A stretch of DNA of 64,000 bases from Planctomycetota bacterium (GCA_021776785.1 JAJFFF010000043.1:68196-132195), one strand, 5' to 3'; positions 33,775-43,641 are shown, counted from the first letter of the stretch. Notes: generated from the letters alone by a model not told the origin. A program made the numbers and translations.

Positions 33775-35229
33775 ATGTGGGGGCCGCGGCGGCGCATGAC
33801 CCTCCCACGACTATTGGTGGCGCCCCGCGAATATTGGTGGAGCCAGGACATGACGAACCCCATCGACCGGCTGTTTGAACCGGACACGACGCCGCCGGAA
33901 GAGCTCGCGCACAACCTGCTCGAGACGTTTCCGTCCCCGGTTGTTGTCTTCGATGCCGAGACCTGGCGCCCGATCGGATTCAACGATCACGCCGCCGCGA
34001 TGATGGGGTACACGCGAGATGAATTCGCGTCGGTTTCGATCTCCGATCTGGAAGCCGTGCCCGCGCCGGACGAGACGAAAAAACATGTCGAGGCGATTCA
34101 GCGTGTCGGCGGCGAGACGTTTGTGCGCGAGCACAAGTGCAAGGACGGGTCGCTCATTCGCGTTCTCATCAGCGTGCGGTGGATCCGGTGGTTCGGGCGC
34201 GCCGCGATGATGACGACGTGGCACGACACGGCGAAGCTTCCCGAAGGAAAGAGTGCGCCGGGCACGCCGAGCAGTGCGGCGGGCGAGTCCCCGCGCGAGA
34301 CATACGTTTGGGCTGATCCACGTTCGGGTCGCCTTTTGTCACTCGTTGATCGAGTCGCCGTCACCGACACGACCGTGCTCGTTACGGGCGAGACCGGAAC
34401 GGGCAAAGAGAGGATCGCGCGGCGGGTCCATCATGTGAGCCCACGTGCCGGCGGACCGTTCGTCGCGGTCAATTGCGCAGCACTTCCGGCGGACCTGATC
34501 GAGGCCGAGTTGTTCGGGCACGTGAAGGGCGCGTTTTCGGGTGCGACCGCGGCCCGCAAAGGGAGTTTTGAGCAAGCCGACAAAGGTACGCTGTTTCTCG
34601 ACGAGATCGGTGAACTCCCGTTGCCGATGCAGGCCAAACTTCTGCGCGCGCTCGACGAGCCATGGATTCAACCACTGGGCGCATCGAGCCCGCGCCGCGT
34701 CGATGTGCGCGTTGTCGCGGCCACAAACCGCAACTTGGCCGAAGCCGCGTCGCAGGCGCGATTTCGCTCCGACCTTTATCACCGCCTCAACGCGTTTCCG
34801 GTGCACATTGCACCGCTGCGCGAACGAAGACAAGACATCGGCGTACTCGTAACGCATGTCCTGCGCCGACTCGAGCAGGAGTTGGCGCGGCCGGTCGGCA
34901 CGATGGGCGACGACGACTTGAGCTCCCTGGAGCGTTACTCCTGGCCAGGCAACGTGCGCGAACTACAAAACGTGTTGCGACGCGCCGCGATCCTCTCCTC
35001 ACCAAACGAATTCAAACTGCCTGACGACTGGTGCACGACGTATTTCGACGAGGCGTTCGATCCGAAGAGCGAGAGCTTAGACAGCCGCATGAAAGCACAC
35101 ATCGAGACGATTCTCGAAGCGTGCAACTGGAGCATCGAAGGAAGCGGCGGAGCAGCAGAACGCCTCGGGATGGCGCCGAGCACGTTGCGCTACCGGCTCA
35201 ACAAGCTGGGTATCGAGCGGCCGAAGTGA
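33775..35229 (+). CDS. PAS-domain sigma-54-dependent transcriptional activator with Fis-type HTH
   Basis: GETGTGKERIARRVHH, ELFGHVKGAFSGA, GTLFLDEIGELPL, C-terminal AAERLGMAPSTLRYRLNKLGIERPK. Confidence 0.93.
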   Translation: MWGPRRRMTLPRLLVAPREYWWSQDMTNPIDRLFEPDTTPPEELAHNLLETFPSPVVVFDAETWRPIGFNDHAAAMMGYTRDEFASVSISDLEAVPAPDETKKHVEAIQRVGGETFVREHKCKDGSLIRVLISVRWIRWFGRAAMMTTWHDTAKLPEGKSAPGTPSSAAGESPRETYVWADPRSGRLLSLVDRVAVTDTTVLVTGETGTGKERIARRVHHVSPRAGGPFVAVNCAALPADLIEAELFGHVKGAFSGATAARKGSFEQADKGTLFLDEIGELPLPMQAKLLRALDEPWIQPLGASSPRRVDVRVVAATNRNLAEAASQARFRSDLYHRLNAFPVHIAPLRERRQDIGVLVTHVLRRLEQELARPVGTMGDDDLSSLERYSWPGNVRELQNVLRRAAILSSPNEFKLPDDWCTTYFDEAFDPKSESLDSRMKAHIETILEACNWSIEGSGGAAERLGMAPSTLRYRLNKLGIERPK

Positions 35230-35254
35230 GGCGCGAGATGGGCGGGGAGGCAAC

Positions 35255-36043
35255 TTGACACGACGAATCGTTGAAAACTCAACAGACGCGTGGTCTCCGC
35301 AAGAGATCGCCCATCGCGTCGAGGACGTGGGTGTATCGAAGGCGCGGGCTCACGGGCTCACCGTGTTCGTGCTCGCCGTCCTCGCAGGCGCGTTTATTGC
35401 GATGGGCGCCATCTTTTTTACCGCAGTCATGGCGGAAGGCGCGTCGCGACTGGTCGGTGGTCTTGCCTTTTGTCTCGGGCTCGTTTTGGTGGTTGTGGCC
35501 GGGGCCGAGTTGTTTACCGGCAACAACCTGATTGCGATGGCGTGGGCATCCAAGCGAATCCGTACGCGAGAACTCCTGCGCAATTGGGGGATCGTCTACC
35601 TGGGCAACATCGTGGGCGCGCTGGGAACAGTCGCCTTGGTTGCGCTCTCCGGCATCGACACCGTCGTCGGCGAGAAAGCACTTGCGATCGGCGAAGCGAA
35701 AGCGGAGTTGGGAATTGTCTCGGCGTTGGTGCGCGGCATCTTGTGCAACGCGATGGTCTGCTTGGCGGTTTGGCTTGCCATGGGGGGGCGGAGCGTGACC
35801 GATAAGATTCTCGCGGTCCTCTTCCCGATCACGGCGTTTGTCGTGCTTGGCTTCGAACACTCGATCGCGAACTGGTTTTTTCTTCCGTACGCGATCGTCT
35901 TGGATGGCGGATTCACAAGCGATCTTTGGACCGGTGCTCTTCACAACCTAACCGTCGTGACTCTCGGCAACGTGATCGGCGGCTCGCTACTTGTTGCAGG
36001 GATCTACTGGTTGGCCTACTTGCGACAAAGCGATCAGGCTTGA
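35255..36043 (+). CDS. formate/nitrite transporter (FNT) family channel
   Basis: AELFTGNNLIAMAWASKR, GNIVGALGTVALVAL, GILCNAMVCLAVWLAMGGRSVTDKILAVLFPI, GFEHSIANWFF. Confidence 0.93.
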   Translation: MTRRIVENSTDAWSPQEIAHRVEDVGVSKARAHGLTVFVLAVLAGAFIAMGAIFFTAVMAEGASRLVGGLAFCLGLVLVVVAGAELFTGNNLIAMAWASKRIRTRELLRNWGIVYLGNIVGALGTVALVALSGIDTVVGEKALAIGEAKAELGIVSALVRGILCNAMVCLAVWLAMGGRSVTDKILAVLFPITAFVVLGFEHSIANWFFLPYAIVLDGGFTSDLWTGALHNLTVVTLGNVIGGSLLVAGIYWLAYLRQSDQA

Positions 36044-36080
36044 GCGTGTACCGTCGGTTGGCAAGGCTGCGCGCTTGAGC

Positions 36081-36117
36081 AAAAAAAAGCGCGCGGCGCG
36101 CTACGAGCGCGCCGCGC
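36081..36117 (-). terminator. Rho-independent terminator (minus strand)
   Basis: 12-bp perfect stem GCGCGGCGCGCT-ACG-AGCGCGCCGCGC with a run of 8 A on + (U on -) at its minus-strand 3' side. Confidence 0.85.
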
Positions 36118-36210
36118 AGCGGACTGCAGCCGTCCTGCAGTCTAGCGTGGTTCTTCTCTTATCGGCATGCGGAACGCTCTTCCGCAACCGATGTTCGCTT
36201 CTTGTTTAGC

Positions 36211-36768
36211 CTAGTTCGTGATCGCGCGTCGATGTTGCAGCGCCAACCAAAGCGCCAGCATCGCTACGCTCAACGCGAGGACGCGTGACACGTCCACCGC
36301 GTTCTCCATGTAATAATTTTGGGCGCAAACGCACAAGGCGAAAATGGCGACGGACTCGCTCGCAAACAGCGGAAACCGCGCGGCAAGCCACCCGGCGCCC
36401 AAGATTCCGAGGCCCGCCGGAATCAAAATCGCGGCACTGAGCGCAAAATACGAACTCGGCGGCGGTTTCCAGCCGGCGTAAAACAGCGCACCCACAAAGC
36501 ACGAGAGCCCGAGCGCGCCGAGCGCCGCCTGGGTGAGATACAGCCACGCCGACGTTTTCGGTCGCGGTTTGCGGGCGCTCGCTTTCGGGTCTGCGGACTT
36601 GGGAGCCGCGCGCGACTTGCGCGCGGGGGCCGCCCGGGCGGGCGACTTTTTCTTGGGGCGTGCGGGCACGGTCAACGACGTGCCGCACTCGGGGCACGAC
36701 ACCGTCATCCCCGCAAGGTTCGCGTTGAGCTGGAGCTCCGCATCACAAGACTGACAACGAACTCGCAT
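36211..36768 (-). CDS. zinc-ribbon membrane protein of unknown function
   Basis: CQSCDAELQLNANLAGMTVSCPECGTSLTVP zinc ribbon; basic linker; several TM segments. Confidence 0.7.
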   Translation of the reverse strand: MRVRCQSCDAELQLNANLAGMTVSCPECGTSLTVPARPKKKSPARAAPARKSRAAPKSADPKASARKPRPKTSAWLYLTQAALGALGLSCFVGALFYAGWKPPPSSYFALSAAILIPAGLGILGAGWLAARFPLFASESVAIFALCVCAQNYYMENAVDVSRVLALSVAMLALWLALQHRRAITN

Positions 36769-36795
36769 TCCGTTCTCTAAGAGACGGGAAGGAGC

Positions 36796-36894
36796 CTATT
36801 TGCCGCGCTTCGCTTTGAGGCGCCGCTTCACACGGAGGCGCCGCCGATTATTGGTGGGTTTGGACGTACCGGAAACCTTGCGTCGCTTTGCCAT
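36796..36894 (-). CDS. very small highly basic protein (32 aa), ribosomal/nucleic-acid-binding-like
   Basis: MAKRRKVSGTSKPTNNRRRLRVKRRLKAKRGK; located immediately upstream of the zinc-ribbon gene on the same strand. Confidence 0.45.
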   Translation of the reverse strand: MAKRRKVSGTSKPTNNRRRLRVKRRLKAKRGK

Positions 36895-36982
36895 ACGAAT
36901 AAGGATCGGCTTTTGTTTGGTCGCCGTCAAGCCTCTGCGACTTGCGGCGCCCCAGAGATCGCGAAATCGGTACACTGCGCCC

Positions 36983-37933
36983 GTGCAATATCGTCGCTTG
37001 GGTCGCAGCGGTTGCCGTGTGAGCGCCGTTTCGTTGGGTACTTGGCTCACGTTCGGTGGCAGTCTGCACGATCGGCAGGCGCAGCAAATCGTGCGGCGCG
37101 CGTTCGATCTGGGCATCAATTTTTTCGACACGGCAGACGCGTACGAGATGGGCGCGGCCGAGGAGCAGTTGGCGGCGGCGCTCGAAGGCGTGCCGCGCAA
37201 GGACTACGTTTTAGCGTCCAAAGTGTTCTTTCCGACCGGTGATGGCCCCAACGATCGCGGGCTATCCCGCAAACACATCTTCGAAACGGTCGAGGCGTCG
37301 CTGCGCCGGCTCAAGACCGACTACATCGAGCTATTCCAGTGCCACCGGTTTGATCCGGAGACGCCCGTCGACGAAACCGTGCGCGCGTTCGACGATCTGA
37401 TCCGGCAGGGCAAGATTCACTACTGGGGCGTGAGCGCGTGGGAGGCGGGGCAGATCGACACCGCCGTTCAGATTGCGCGCGGCCTCAACGCCGCGCCGCC
37501 GATTACAAACCAACCCGCGTACAGCCTGCTGAACCGTTCGATCGAAGGCGAGATCTTGCCGGCGTGCATCCAGCACGGGCTTGGGATCTTGCCGTTCTCG
37601 CCGCTCGCGCAGGGCGTGTTGACCGGCAAGTATGTCGGCGGCCAAAATCCGCATTCGTCCCGGGCCGCCGATACCCGGCGCAATCGATTCATGGGGCCGT
37701 ATTTCACCGACGACGCCAAGGTGCGCGTCGAGAAGTTCGTCGCCTTGGCCGCAGAGCGCGATCTCAAGCCGGCCGAGCTGGCCATCGCGTGGCTGTTGCA
37801 TCGCCACGGCGTGTCGAGCGTGATCGTGGGCGCGAGCAACGCGGGACAGATCGAGCAAAACGCGCGGGCCGCCGAGCTCTCGCTGCCCGACGAATTCGTT
37901 CATCAGCTCAGCGAGTTGTTTCCGCGGGGCTAA
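36983..37933 (+). CDS. aldo/keto reductase
   Basis: YRRLGRSGCRVSAVSLGTWLTFG, GINFFDTADAYEMGAAEEQLAAAL, GVSAWEAGQ; GTG start at 36983. Confidence 0.93.
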   Translation: MQYRRLGRSGCRVSAVSLGTWLTFGGSLHDRQAQQIVRRAFDLGINFFDTADAYEMGAAEEQLAAALEGVPRKDYVLASKVFFPTGDGPNDRGLSRKHIFETVEASLRRLKTDYIELFQCHRFDPETPVDETVRAFDDLIRQGKIHYWGVSAWEAGQIDTAVQIARGLNAAPPITNQPAYSLLNRSIEGEILPACIQHGLGILPFSPLAQGVLTGKYVGGQNPHSSRAADTRRNRFMGPYFTDDAKVRVEKFVALAAERDLKPAELAIAWLLHRHGVSSVIVGASNAGQIEQNARAAELSLPDEFVHQLSELFPRG

Positions 37934-37934
37934 G

Positions 37935-38468
37935 TTACGCGGACGCGCTGTCGCCGCGCAAACGCGCAGCGAGCTGATCGCGCCGCAGGTCTCGCGTCGG
38001 GCCCCACGCGGCGCGCGGCGGCTCGGCGGTGACCAGCGTTACCGCGCCGTCTTCCAAAAAGCCCGCCATGCCCCGCAGCAACGCGCGCGCTTTCAGCATG
38101 CCCTTGGACAAGACGACGACCGCGCGCCCGCCGCCGTCGAGCACGTCGATCAGCTCCTGGCCCTGCGCGCCGCGGACTTTGGTGAACGTGCGCACCTCAT
38201 CGTCGTGAAGCAACGCGACCCGACCGGCCACCTGCAGGAGGACCGGCCCGTCCTCGCGCAAGCGCGGGGGGTACTCGTCACTGGCAATCGGAATCAGGCG
38301 CACGCCGAGCTCTTCCAACGCCGCGGCGTCCTCGGCCTCGCGCTCCAAGACGTCTTGCGCGAACGATTCCGGGTCGGGGCCGTCGCCCAGCGCAATGCGC
38401 ATCGCGTCGGCCGACGACAGGGCGCTGCGATGCGCCAAGGCTAACCAAGCGGCGGCGTCGTCTCGCAT
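37935..38468 (-). CDS. short DprA-like protein
   Basis: LIPIASDEYPPRLREDGPVLLQVAGRVALL resembles DprA 'YPxxLrxxxxxPxxLyvxG'; much shorter than DprA. Confidence 0.45.
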   Translation of the reverse strand: MRDDAAAWLALAHRSALSSADAMRIALGDGPDPESFAQDVLEREAEDAAALEELGVRLIPIASDEYPPRLREDGPVLLQVAGRVALLHDDEVRTFTKVRGAQGQELIDVLDGGGRAVVVLSKGMLKARALLRGMAGFLEDGAVTLVTAEPPRAAWGPTRDLRRDQLAARLRGDSASA

Positions 38469-39439
38469 CAGAAGTAGCGCTTTAGGTCCATGCCCTTGTA
38501 CAGCCCGGCGACCTGCTCGCCGTAGCCGTTGAACATAAGCGTCTTGCGGCGTTCCATCTGCGACGGGATCATCCACTCGTTCGCTTGCGACCAACGCGGA
38601 TGCGCCACTTCGGGATTGACGTTGGCATAAAAGCCGTACTCGTTGCCGGCGGCCACATTCCAAAACGTTGCGGGTTGTTTTTCAACGAAGCTGATTTTCA
38701 CGATCGACTTGCACGACTTAAACCCGTACTTCCACGGCACGATCAGGCGAATGGGCGCGCCGTTTTGTTTCGGCATCGTGCGTCCGTAGATGCCGGTCGC
38801 GAGCAAGGGCAACTCGTTGGTCGCCTCGTCGATGCGCAACCCTTCGTAGTACGGGAACGACGCGCGGAAATCCACGCCCGGCATCTCCTTGGGCCGGAAC
38901 AGCGTTTCGAATCGCATGTACTTCGCGGACGCGGGCGGCTCGGCCCACTCGACGAACTTCTTGAGCGGGATACCGATCCACGGCACCGCCATCGCCCACG
39001 TTTCCACGCAGCGGAAGCGGTAGAGGCGTTCCTCCTGCGGGAGCGCCTTGAGCAACTTGGCGAGGTCGTGCTTGCCCTTTTTTTTGCAGCCTGCGAGTTC
39101 GACGGTCCACGGTTCGGTCGTGAGCTTTTGCGCGAGCGGCCACACCGCGGTCTTGTTGATCGTGAACTCGTAGTAGTTGTTAAAGCTTGCAGCGATGACG
39201 TCTTTGGTCAGCGGCCGGTCGAGCTTGTACTTCCCGTTGCGTACGACTTTCGTCGGGTACTTCACCGTCTTGTCGAGCGGGCCCTTGCCGGCCGGAAAAT
39301 CCTGCGCGCACCCAATCGACGGGAAGATCAGCGCGCCCGCGGCCGCGGCCAAGAACGCGCGGCGTCTCAAGTAGATCGATTCCGGCGTGGCCTCGGCTTC
39401 CGGCAGGAACCAAGGGGGGCGAATGTGAATGTTGGGCAT
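38468..39439 (-). CDS. msrP: protein-methionine-sulfoxide reductase catalytic subunit MsrP (YedY-type molybdoenzyme)
   Basis: RRRAFLAAAAGALIFP Tat-like signal, NNYYEFTINK, YRFRCVETWAMAVPWIGIPLKKF, PIRLIVPWKYGFKSCKSIVKI. Confidence 0.95.
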   Translation of the reverse strand: MPNIHIRPPWFLPEAEATPESIYLRRRAFLAAAAGALIFPSIGCAQDFPAGKGPLDKTVKYPTKVVRNGKYKLDRPLTKDVIAASFNNYYEFTINKTAVWPLAQKLTTEPWTVELAGCKKKGKHDLAKLLKALPQEERLYRFRCVETWAMAVPWIGIPLKKFVEWAEPPASAKYMRFETLFRPKEMPGVDFRASFPYYEGLRIDEATNELPLLATGIYGRTMPKQNGAPIRLIVPWKYGFKSCKSIVKISFVEKQPATFWNVAAGNEYGFYANVNPEVAHPRWSQANEWMIPSQMERRKTLMFNGYGEQVAGLYKGMDLKRYF

Positions 39440-39574
39440 GGCGTCATCTCGCAGCGTTATCTCGTAGGGCGTTTGCTTAGGTGTACGGAGCGGAACCCTG
39501 TTTGGATGCGTGCGGCCTTGTCTTGGTCGCGCACATTCCGCGGAGCGAATCCCGTTTCCGGACTCGACCCCAGG

Positions 39575-41419
39575 TTAGCCCGGTTCTGTGAGTTTGACGT
39601 AGCGAGCCCGCGCGGTGGCGGCCTTTTCCGTCTCTTTGTCCCAATCGTAGATGCTGGCGAGGACGCGCCAGAGTTCTGCGTGGTCGTTGCGAAGCTCGGT
39701 GCATTGCTCCAAAACGGCCCGCACCTGGGCCCGAATCTTGGGTTTTTGCCCGATGTAGTCGAACGGTTTGCGAATCCACTTGGTCGCCAGGGCAAGCGCT
39801 GCGGCGCGACGGAGGACCGTAGATTTTTCGGTGAGTAACGGAAGCAGGGCCTCGGGATGGCGGAGCGCGACGCCGGGAATCGCGGCGCGCCGCACCATGG
39901 TTTGCGGATCGCGAAGCTGCGGTCGTAGGTCGTGCTCGTAGCGCTCCAGCAAAAACGCCGCGCCCGCTCGATAGACCGGGTTTCTGTGTTTGAGAAGCTC
40001 AACGAGGCGTGGCTGCGCGTCGGGTCGTTTCGCGCGCGCCGCTGCGATCGTTTGGGCCAGCGCCACGCGGTGGTTGTTTTTTTCCGCGTTGGGATACCAG
40101 CGTTGGAACGGTTCTTCTTCAAACCCGGGGTCTTCCAGCAGGTGACACGTGGCGCACGCGTTGGGCAGGCCGAAGTCCTGCGAGTTCTTCACCGACGGAA
40201 TCGAGATCGTGTGGTCGAACACTTTTCCGTGGCCGCCTTCGATGACAAGCTGCGGCATGTGGCAGCTGATGCAACGACTGCCGGTGCTCGCGGCCGGATG
40301 GTGCGTGTGCGCTTCGATGTCTTGGCCGATGGTTTCGTGGCACTGCGTGCATGTTGCGTCGTCCGACAACGGCTTCCACACGTCGCCGGGGAGTCCGCTG
40401 CCGTGCGGGTCGTGGCATTTTGTGCACGACATCGGACCGCAGCGACTTTGCATCGATGGAATCAAAGAGTGGATGAGTTCTTTCGCGCGTCCATCGGGAT
40501 ACGTATGCGTCGTGTCTTCTAAGCCCGCGACATCGACGAAGTCGAACAGGTTTTTTCCGGGGCGGAAGCCGGGATCGACCATCAACGCTTCGGCATGACA
40601 GAACCCGCAGTTTTGGTTGGACTGTTCGACGGACAGCTTCGCCGGGTTGACGATCGCGTTGTCCTTGGCGCCGCCGCGATGCCAGATTCTGACGTGTTCG
40701 GCGGCCGGGCCGTGGCATGACTCGCACGACACCGCGCGCTCGGTCCACTTCGTTTGGTACGACGCTTCGTCGGGGTCGTAGTTGATGTGGTAGTCGGTGA
40801 TGTGGCAGCGCCCGCAGCGGCTGTTGAAGTTTCTGTGGGGGCCGTACCACGAGTAGTAGCTGTCCGGCGGAACCTCGAAGTCGGGCGGTGTGCCAAAGAT
40901 GAAGTCCGTGTAGTCAAACCAGCGCTTGTCCGGAACTTCGAGGAACACAGGCAAGACCTGAATGCGCCCGCGCGAAAAGTTCGTCGTAAACATCTGCACG
41001 CGCCGCACGCCGATGATCATGTCGACATCAAACGTGGCGTCGTCGCCGCCCGGACCTTCGCCGGTCATCTTGGCGCCAGGGCCGAGAACGTGTTCGATGT
41101 CGCGCGCGACGAACCGGTCACCGTCAAACGGCTTGGCGACCGCGTCTTTGGAAAACGTCTGGAGCGTCTGCGCGTGCGCGGTTTTTGACCAGCGCTCGTA
41201 GATCGCCGGATGGCATTCCTGGCAGCGCGCACTGCCCGCCCAATCACCCTTAGGCAGCGGCACTTTCGGCGCGGCGGGCGCCGGCGGTCGCTTGCCCGGG
41301 TTGGCTTTTTTCGCCGGCGTCGTCGAATCGTTGCCATCGCCCGCACCGTCGAAATCCCAGACCAAGATGCCGGCAAACACGATCAGGGCGAGAAGAAGCA
41401 GACCGTGTCCCGCGCGCAT
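39575..41419 (-). CDS. octaheme c-type cytochrome with C-terminal HEAT-like repeats
   Basis: Eight CxxCH motifs (CQECH, CGRCH, CESCH, CGFCH, CTKCH, CTQCH, CISCH, CATCH). Confidence 0.9.
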   Translation of the reverse strand: MRAGHGLLLLALIVFAGILVWDFDGAGDGNDSTTPAKKANPGKRPPAPAAPKVPLPKGDWAGSARCQECHPAIYERWSKTAHAQTLQTFSKDAVAKPFDGDRFVARDIEHVLGPGAKMTGEGPGGDDATFDVDMIIGVRRVQMFTTNFSRGRIQVLPVFLEVPDKRWFDYTDFIFGTPPDFEVPPDSYYSWYGPHRNFNSRCGRCHITDYHINYDPDEASYQTKWTERAVSCESCHGPAAEHVRIWHRGGAKDNAIVNPAKLSVEQSNQNCGFCHAEALMVDPGFRPGKNLFDFVDVAGLEDTTHTYPDGRAKELIHSLIPSMQSRCGPMSCTKCHDPHGSGLPGDVWKPLSDDATCTQCHETIGQDIEAHTHHPAASTGSRCISCHMPQLVIEGGHGKVFDHTISIPSVKNSQDFGLPNACATCHLLEDPGFEEEPFQRWYPNAEKNNHRVALAQTIAAARAKRPDAQPRLVELLKHRNPVYRAGAAFLLERYEHDLRPQLRDPQTMVRRAAIPGVALRHPEALLPLLTEKSTVLRRAAALALATKWIRKPFDYIGQKPKIRAQVRAVLEQCTELRNDHAELWRVLASIYDWDKETEKAATARARYVKLTEPG

Positions 41420-41521
41420 CTGTGTAGTGTAAGAAAAGATGCGCGAAACTCAGCTTGCGTTGTGCCTTCGCGGCTTTGTATAGATACGCACGCCCACCAA
41501 ACCGACTCGAAAACGAAACGA

Positions 41522-41917
41522 ATGAAGTACCTTGCCGGAATCCTCACCGCGCTTGTCGCGACGGCGTGGGGTTTTTTGGTGCTCGTCGCGTTCTTGTTTG
41601 CGTCGGATGTGTTTCTGCGTCGGCCGTGGCGGCTCGCGGTCTGGGTGAGTGGCTACGTATTGCTAGCGCTGGTCACGAAGCGCCGTCCCGCGTATCGCGC
41701 GCTTGGTTGGTATGGCGCGGGGCTGATCGGCATACTGCTGTGCGTTGCGGGCGCCAATTTCATATGGCCGCTGCGCAACGAGAGCGCGGGCGGCTTCTTG
41801 GGCGGCCGCGGCGTCGTGAACTACATCTTGGCGCCGTGGCTCCACGTCGCGCTGTTCTTGGCCGCGGCACGCCTGTTCCCGGCCCCGCCCGCAACGCGCC
41901 CCGAAGACGCGTTTTAA
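41522..41917 (+). CDS. small integral membrane protein
   Basis: Four predicted hydrophobic segments; ATG at 41522. Confidence 0.55.
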   Translation: MKYLAGILTALVATAWGFLVLVAFLFASDVFLRRPWRLAVWVSGYVLLALVTKRRPAYRALGWYGAGLIGILLCVAGANFIWPLRNESAGGFLGGRGVVNYILAPWLHVALFLAAARLFPAPPATRPEDAF

Positions 41918-42010
41918 TCGTCCTAACCCGCGTCCGCGCGTTCTTTCATGGACTGCCAGGCCCAGGTTTCGCAACCGCTTGCCCGGACCTCGTTGCCGGG
42001 ACCCGCGTGC

Positions 42011-42335
42011 CGCGAACCGGGACCCGAACCGGGACCAGGTTACCCTGTCGAGCGTCGTAAGTGATTGTAAAATAATCGGTTATGGAAATCATGTGCGGGA
42101 TTTTTCGCGCAAAATCGGTTCGCGGTCCGCCGCCTAGAACTCTGCGCGAAACGCCCCTAACGGCCCCAATTCCCCGATCTCCGCCGTTTTGCCCCATAAA
42201 CGACAGGTGCCTGTCGTGTCTCTCCAGCCTCTAAATGCGCGAAAAATCCCGCACGCGATCGACGTAAGTCAATAATTTAAAGCGCGTTACGAACGCCGAA
42301 GGCGGAACCTGGTCCCGTTTCCGGGTCCCGTTCCC
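42011..42335. repeat. Nested inverted-repeat intergenic element
   Basis: Outer imperfect IR (GGGACCCGAACCGGGACCAGGTTACC vs GGAACCTGGTCCCGTTTCCGGGTCCC), inner perfect 19-bp IR GTGCGGGATTTTTCGCGCA (42093-42111)/TGCGCGAAAAATCCCGCAC (42236-42254), central ACGACAGG-TG-CCTGTCGT. Confidence 0.75.
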
Positions 42336-42504
42336 GGGGCCCGTTCCCGGTCCTGGGAGACGGAACGGGGTCCTGTTCCGCTGGGTCTCGTTTCCGCCGG
42401 ACGCGTGCTGTTCCGCGGAACTCTACGTCGCGCTGTTTTTGATGGCGGTGCTCCCGTTGCCAGCATCGCCCGCTTCGTGGCTCGAAGACGCGTTCTCGTC
42501 GGGC

Positions 42505-43641
42505 TTATCCCGCCTTTTTCGGCTTGGCGCGCATTTGCTTCATGTGCCACATGATCAGTTGGCCGACGGCGGTGTCGCACAACGTTGCCGCGGGTTGGCC
42601 GCCCTGATTGCAGATCACTAAGTAAGCCGCGTCGATTTCCGGGGCTAACCAAATGACGGCGAACCACATCGTGTTTGATCCCGTGTGTGTCAGTACCGTG
42701 CCGCGACCCCAAGGCCTTTTGGTGGCCATCCAGCCCATCGCGTAGTTTGCAGGATTGTTGGCGTACGGCGTGTGCAACTTCTTAAACGTGTCGGGCTTTA
42801 GGAGCTTTGATTTTCCGCGTGCGCCGCGCAGATGGAGTTGTGCGAACTTTCCCCAGTCCGCGATCGTGCAGTGCACGCGCCCCGCCGGGCCGATGGCGGT
42901 GGGATTGTCCGCCTGCAATCCCGGCGGCACCGGTTTGCCTTCGGCCGTGTGTCCCCACGGCTGATCGAGCTCGTCTGTTTTTGTGCTGGCCGGTGCGCCG
43001 AAGCCCGCGCTGTCCATCCCGAGCGGCGTAAATAAATGCGCGCCCATGAGCACGCGCCACGACTTCTTGGTCTTGGTCTCGGCAAGGTAGCCCGCGACGG
43101 AAAACCCGGCGTTTGAGTACAGGTACTTCTCGCCGGGCGGGACGGTCGGTGGGTGTTTCACGACCGACCAAAACAGAAGTTCGCGCGCCTTCGTCGGTGT
43201 TCCCTGAAACGCCCAGAGTTTGGCCCAAAGGCCGTCTTGGTCGAGTTGGCTCGGCATACCGCTGTGGTTGGAGAGCAGTTGCTCCAGCGTGACGCCGCGA
43301 TACGCCTTGTGAATCGGATTTTTTGTGCGGGGGAACGACTCGTTGAGCGTCTGCGCCCAACGAAGTTTGCCGCGCTCCACGAGCATCGCGCACAGCGTCG
43401 CCGTCATCGCTTTCGTGCACGAACCGATGTGAAACTTGTCCCCAGTCGTGACGGCGATCTTGCTGCCGCGCTTGCGCATGCCCGCCGCGCCCACCGCGAT
43501 CAGCTGGTCGCTCGACACGACCGCCGCAACGATTCCCGGCGCGGCGCCGGACTCGAGCGCCTTGCGCAACTGGGGCGAGACATCGGTAGGTGCGGTGTGG
43601 GAGACACCGACGAGAAAGCCCAGGCACAGCAAGAAACGCAT
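42505..43641 (-). CDS. serine hydrolase (class C beta-lactamase-like family)
   Basis: SCTKAMTATL (SxxK) and YSNAGFSVAG (YxN); signal peptide. Confidence 0.92.
   Translation of the reverse strand: MRFLLCLGFLVGVSHTAPTDVSPQLRKALESGAAPGIVAAVVSSDQLIAVGAAGMRKRGSKIAVTTGDKFHIGSCTKAMTATLCAMLVERGKLRWAQTLNESFPRTKNPIHKAYRGVTLEQLLSNHSGMPSQLDQDGLWAKLWAFQGTPTKARELLFWSVVKHPPTVPPGEKYLYSNAGFSVAGYLAETKTKKSWRVLMGAHLFTPLGMDSAGFGAPASTKTDELDQPWGHTAEGKPVPPGLQADNPTAIGPAGRVHCTIADWGKFAQLHLRGARGKSKLLKPDTFKKLHTPYANNPANYAMGWMATKRPWGRGTVLTHTGSNTMWFAVIWLAPEIDAAYLVICNQGGQPAATLCDTAVGQLIMWHMKQMRAKPKKAG

Noticed and set aside
36122-36142. GACTGCAG-CCGTC-CTGCAGTC hairpin as terminator of the FNT gene
   Set aside because: No clear U-tract on the plus strand; left unassigned
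42287-42712. Minus ORF and + ORF 41455-42060 with PGTRTGTR-like sequences
   Set aside because: Low-complexity translations of the GGTCCCG-rich inverted repeats and of neighbouring genes in other frames
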